Positions 5,130 through 7,194 of a DNA stretch of 7,194 bases are shown here, piece by piece. The stretch is taken from contig JALWJW010000062.1 in assembly GCA_026996935.1 (NCBI GenBank), positions 1 to 7,194 of the forward strand, written 5' to 3'. Position 1 is the first letter of the stretch, and each line of letters starts with the position of its first letter. The stretch is from Hyphomicrobiales bacterium. GTDB taxonomy: Bacteria; Pseudomonadota; Alphaproteobacteria; Rhizobiales; Aestuariivirgaceae. The position numbers were made by a program, and so were the translations under genes. The notes under the pieces are model-generated. The model did not search any database, was not told where the DNA came from, and saw only the letters and a program-made list of their open reading frames with translations.

Positions 5130-6164
5130 ATGGAAGAAGAAAATATCGATACCAAAAACTGGCAAGAGCTCATTCGCCCTACCAAGCTTGATGTTAAAGC
5201 TGGTCGCGATAGCCGTCGGTTAGCAACAATTACCGCAGAACCGTTGGAACGTGGTTTTGGTATGACACTTGGCAATGCGCTTCGTCGCGTGTTGTTGTCT
5301 TCTCTTCAAGGTGCAGCAATTACTTCTGTGCAAATTGATGGCGTTTTACACGAGTTTTCCTCAATTGCCGGTGTTCGCGAAGATGTTACAGACATCATTT
5401 TGAACATTAAAGAGATTGCTTTGGCAATGCATGCAGATAGCGGTGCGAAAAAACTGCTTCTTCGCAAAGAAGGACCGTGTGTTGTTACTGCAGGTGATAT
5501 TCAAGAGGTTGCTGACGTTGAGGTGCTAAACCCTGATCATGCGATTTGTACGCTTGATGAAGGTGCTGAAGTGCGGATGGAATTTACTGTTAAGTCTGGT
5601 AACGGATATGTAACAGCGGATAAAAACCGCCCGGAAGATGCGCCAATTGGTCTTGTGCCGATTGATAGTCTTTACAGCCCTGTGCGTCGTGTTTCTTATA
5701 AAGTGGAAAACACCCGTGAAGGTCAGGTTCTTGATTATGATAAATTGATTATGACAATCGAAACTGATGGTTCTGTAACACCTGATGATGCTTTGGCATA
5801 CAGTGCGCGAATTCTTCAGGATCAGTTGCAAATCTTCATTAACTTTGAAGAACCGGAAAAAGTTGTTCAACAAGAAGAAGAACCAGAGTTGGAATTCAAC
5901 GCTGCACTTCTTAAGAAAGTTGATGAGCTTGAATTGTCTGTACGTTCAGCAAACTGCCTGAAAAACGACAATATTGTTTACATCGGTGATTTGATCCAGA
6001 AAACAGAGGCTGAAATGCTTCGCACCCCCAATTTTGGCCGTAAATCACTAAATGAAATTAAAGAAGTTCTTGCTCAGATGGGTCTTCATCTGGGTATGGA
6101 AATTCCTAACTGGCCACCTGAAAATATTGATGAGTTGGCTAAAAAGTTTGAAACGCAGTTCTAA
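5130..6164 (+). CDS. rpoA: DNA-directed RNA polymerase subunit alpha
   Basis: Encodes 344 residues, close to the usual alphaproteobacterial length. Alpha dimerises to start assembly of RNA polymerase and its C-terminal domain binds UP-element DNA and activators. The N-terminal domain shows PLERGFGMTLGNALRRVLLS (38-57), the dimerisation core, and DGVLHEFSSIAGVREDVTDI. After about residue 240 an acidic linker (EEPEKVVQQEEEPELEF) leads to the C-terminal domain, with LSVRSANCLKNDNIVYIGDL (269-288) and TPNFGRKSLNEIKEVLAQMG (299-318). R272, N275 and C276 correspond to E. coli R265, N268 and C269, so the DNA-binding surface is intact. rplQ follows after 21 bases. The gene comes after rpsK with no rpsD between them. 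Confidence 0.98.
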   Translation: MEEENIDTKNWQELIRPTKLDVKAGRDSRRLATITAEPLERGFGMTLGNALRRVLLSSLQGAAITSVQIDGVLHEFSSIAGVREDVTDIILNIKEIALAMHADSGAKKLLLRKEGPCVVTAGDIQEVADVEVLNPDHAICTLDEGAEVRMEFTVKSGNGYVTADKNRPEDAPIGLVPIDSLYSPVRRVSYKVENTREGQVLDYDKLIMTIETDGSVTPDDALAYSARILQDQLQIFINFEEPEKVVQQEEEPELEFNAALLKKVDELELSVRSANCLKNDNIVYIGDLIQKTEAEMLRTPNFGRKSLNEIKEVLAQMGLHLGMEIPNWPPENIDELAKKFETQF

Positions 6165-6185
6165 GCTGCTTCTAGGAGATACGTT

Positions 6186-6617
6186 ATGCGTCACGGTAAA
6201 TCAGGCCGTAAACTTAATCGCACGGCATCACACCGTAAAGCGATGTTTGCAAATATGGCAGTCGCCCTTATTAAGCATGAGCAAATTGTAACCACTTTGC
6301 CTAAAGCTAAGGAAATGAAGCCAATCATTGATAAGCTGATCACTCTTGGTAAACGTGGTGATTTGCATGCGCGTCGCCAGGCCTTTGCGCAGCTTCGTGA
6401 TAAAGAACAGGTTAAAAAGCTTTTTGATGTTCTTGGTGATCGATACAAAAGCCGTAATGGTGGCTATTGTCGTGTAATGAAAGCCGGTTTCCGCTTTGGT
6501 GATAATGCGCCAATGGCTGTTATTGAGCTTGTTGACCGCGATGTAAACGAAAAGGGTAAAGACTCAGGCCCTGTTGTTGTCAATGAAGTTGAGGAATCTT
6601 CAGAAACAGCGGCGTAA
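6186..6617 (+). CDS. rplQ: 50S ribosomal protein L17
   Basis: Encodes 143 residues of L17, which lies near the exit tunnel of the 50S subunit. The N-terminus MRHGKSGRKLNRTASHRKAM and the following ALIKHEQIVTTLPKAKEMKP are the L17 signature; GDRYKSRNGGYCRVMKAGFR (about 94-113) and APMAVIELVDR close the core. A C-terminal extension of about 20 residues, acidic at the end (NEVEESSETAA), is present, as in other alphaproteobacterial L17 proteins that run longer than the E. coli one. AGGAG at 6174-6178 is seven bases before the ATG. It is the last gene of the cluster; a terminator follows 23 bases after the stop. Confidence 0.97.
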   Translation: MRHGKSGRKLNRTASHRKAMFANMAVALIKHEQIVTTLPKAKEMKPIIDKLITLGKRGDLHARRQAFAQLRDKEQVKKLFDVLGDRYKSRNGGYCRVMKAGFRFGDNAPMAVIELVDRDVNEKGKDSGPVVVNEVEESSETAA

Positions 6618-6640
6618 ATCTCACAACGACTTTGTTATTT

Positions 6641-6669
6641 AAGGCCTCAACAATGTTGGGGCCTTTTTT
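6641..6669 (+). terminator. Rho-independent terminator after rplQ
   Basis: An 11-bp stem (6641-6651 with 6655-6665, one G-U pair, loop AAT) contains a GC-rich lower half (AAGGCC with GGCCTT) and runs into six Ts (6664-6669), two of which pair at the stem base. It starts 23 bases after the rplQ stop and is the only convincing intrinsic terminator in the window, marking the end of the ribosomal cluster. The opposite strand lacks a T-run, so it works only for plus-strand transcription. Confidence 0.92.
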
Positions 6670-6721
6670 ATTTGGGCTATGATGACCTGGTTTAAAATTG
6701 ATGGCTTATTTATTTTAACTT

Positions 6722-6748
6722 TTGATATGTGAGTAGATCGGTTAAAAT
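6722..6748 (+). promoter_or_regulatory. Possible promoter for the Deg protease gene
   Basis: TTGATA (6722-6727) and TAAAAT (6743-6748) each match the sigma70 consensus at five of six positions, but the spacer is only 15 bases, shorter than the preferred 17. It would leave a leader of roughly 190 bases before GTG 6947. I found no clear heat-shock or extracytoplasmic sigma-factor site by eye. Confidence 0.3.
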
Positions 6749-6813
6749 TTGTCGTAGTAAACATGCCACGTACAGTTCGGGTGTTGATCTTGTCCCGTTT
6801 GTTTGCGTCAATT

Positions 6814-6849
6814 CGGTCTATCAATCATACTATCTGCAAAGTTAGACCG
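6814..6849. repeat. 7-bp inverted repeat in the protease leader
   Basis: CGGTCTA (6814-6820) and TAGACCG (6843-6849) are perfect reverse complements separated by 22 bases. It could be an operator dyad or the base of an RNA stem-loop about 100 bases upstream of the protease start. The spacing is larger than in a typical hairpin, and chance is not excluded. Confidence 0.4.
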
Positions 6850-6933
6850 TAGGTAATTTCAGTTTTTTGCTGAATCAGGTTATGTTTATCGGCATACTGG
6901 AAAACATCGCGCTTGCTTGGGGTGATTTAATTT

Positions 6934-6938
6934 GAGGA
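6934..6938 (+). promoter_or_regulatory. Ribosome binding site supporting the GTG start of the protease
   Basis: GAGGA lies eight bases before GTG 6947. An in-frame TAA at 6944-6946 immediately precedes the GTG, so no longer form is possible, and the next in-frame ATG would remove most of the signal peptide. Confidence 0.75.
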
Positions 6939-6946
6939 TTTTTTAA

Positions 6947-7194
6947 GTGAAGTTTTTCGTAAACATTGTTCTGGCTGTTTTGCTTGCTATCATATTTCCA
7001 ATGTCTGTTCATGCACAAAGTACCGTGCCAACATCCAAGATGCAGATGCAACTAACGTTTGCGCCGTTGGTGAAAAAGACCACACCCGCAGTGGTTAATG
7101 TATTTACCAGTAAAGTTGTTCAGGAACGAAAACTATCTCCGTTTGGTAATGATCCGTTTTTTAATAAATTTTTCGGTAATGACCAGTTTTTTGG
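6947..7194 (+). CDS. Deg/Do-family periplasmic serine protease, N-terminal part (cut by window end)
   Basis: The first 82 codons are visible. Residues 1-23 form a signal peptide: lysine at position 2, a hydrophobic core (VNIVLAVLLAIIF) and a cleavage site after VHA, giving a mature end QSTVP. The mature part has FAPLVKKTTPAVVNVFTSKV (about 39-58), the typical entry to the trypsin-like domain of DegP/DegQ (HtrA) proteins, then the phenylalanine-rich segment SPFGNDPFFNKFFGNDQFF that resembles the family's N-terminal LA-loop region. The His-Asp-Ser triad and PDZ domains would lie beyond the window and cannot be checked. The protein should act in envelope protein quality control. A Deg protease next to rplQ is a known arrangement in alphaproteobacteria. 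It is separated from rplQ by a terminator, so it is its own transcription unit. Confidence 0.88.
   Translation, partial: MKFFVNIVLAVLLAIIFPMSVHAQSTVPTSKMQMQLTFAPLVKKTTPAVVNVFTSKVVQERKLSPFGNDPFFNKFFGNDQFF
7142..7192 (+). repeat. Imperfect direct repeat in the Deg protease gene
   Basis: Two 21-base units, 7142-7162 and 7172-7192, agree at 18 positions and start 30 bases apart, in the same reading frame. They encode FGNDPFF and FGNDQFF. The second copy reaches almost to the window end, so more copies could follow. Confidence 0.7.

Larger units (their letters stand above)
6670..6946. other. Intergenic region before the Deg protease gene
   Basis: This 277-base AT-rich stretch lies between the cluster terminator and the protease start. 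No open frame here has a good start, ribosome binding site or recognisable product. It contains a possible promoter (6722-6748), a 7-bp inverted repeat (6814-6849), and the protease ribosome binding site (6934-6938). I see no RNA gene in it. Confidence 0.7.

Noticed and set aside
5526..5873. Minus-strand 115-codon open frame inside rpoA
   Set aside because: Fully antisense to a conserved coding region, low-complexity product, no family resemblance; a shadow frame.
6639..6824. Minus-strand 61-codon open frame downstream of rplQ
   Set aside because: It ends over the terminator stem, has no recognisable product and no convincing start signals.
6858..6874. TTCAG/CTGAA inverted repeat around a T-run
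   Set aside because: Only five pairs, and the T-run is in the loop rather than after the stem, so it is not a terminator; likely chance.
1..7194. Mobile elements, CRISPR arrays, tRNA or rRNA genes, defence systems
   Set aside because: None seen on either strand; the window is almost filled by conserved housekeeping genes.

Overview
The window is the distal part of a large ribosomal-protein gene cluster (spc plus alpha operon type), all on the plus strand, followed by the start of a periplasmic protease gene. Gene order is rplF (3' end), rplR, rpsE, rpmD, rplO, secY, adk, rpsM, rpsK, rpoA, rplQ, an intrinsic terminator, then a Deg/Do-family protease cut by the window end. The order points to Alphaproteobacteria: adk sits directly after secY; rpsD, rpmJ and infA are absent from their common places; rplQ is followed by a Deg protease; and the proteins read like alphaproteobacterial versions. 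The DNA is moderately AT-leaning by eye, with CGT and GGT favoured for Arg and Gly in the ribosomal genes, so this is not one of the very GC-rich members of the class. I cannot name genus or order.

Layout. Positions 3-1941 carry five large- and small-subunit protein genes with gaps of 32-44 bases. After an 85-base gap comes secY, with adk one base behind it. A 210-base gap with a promoter-like sequence and small hairpins separates adk from rpsM. rpsM, rpsK, rpoA and rplQ follow; the 80-base gap before rpoA holds a strong hairpin that ends one base before the rpoA ribosome binding site. A strong terminator (6641-6669) closes the cluster. Positions 6670-6946 show no convincing gene; they hold a possible promoter and a 7-bp dyad ahead of the GTG start of the protease gene.

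Function. The genes supply 50S proteins L6, L18, L30, L15 and L17, 30S proteins S5, S13 and S11, the RNA polymerase alpha subunit, the SecY translocon pore and adenylate kinase, so they join translation, transcription, protein export and nucleotide balance in what is probably one co-transcribed block with a possible internal promoter before rpsM. The protease is a separate envelope quality-control unit.

I see no mobile element, CRISPR array, tRNA, rRNA or defence system. The window is an ordinary core region; the items worth a second look are non-coding: the rpoA hairpin, the rpsM leader, and an AT-rich motif repeated before several ribosome binding sites.
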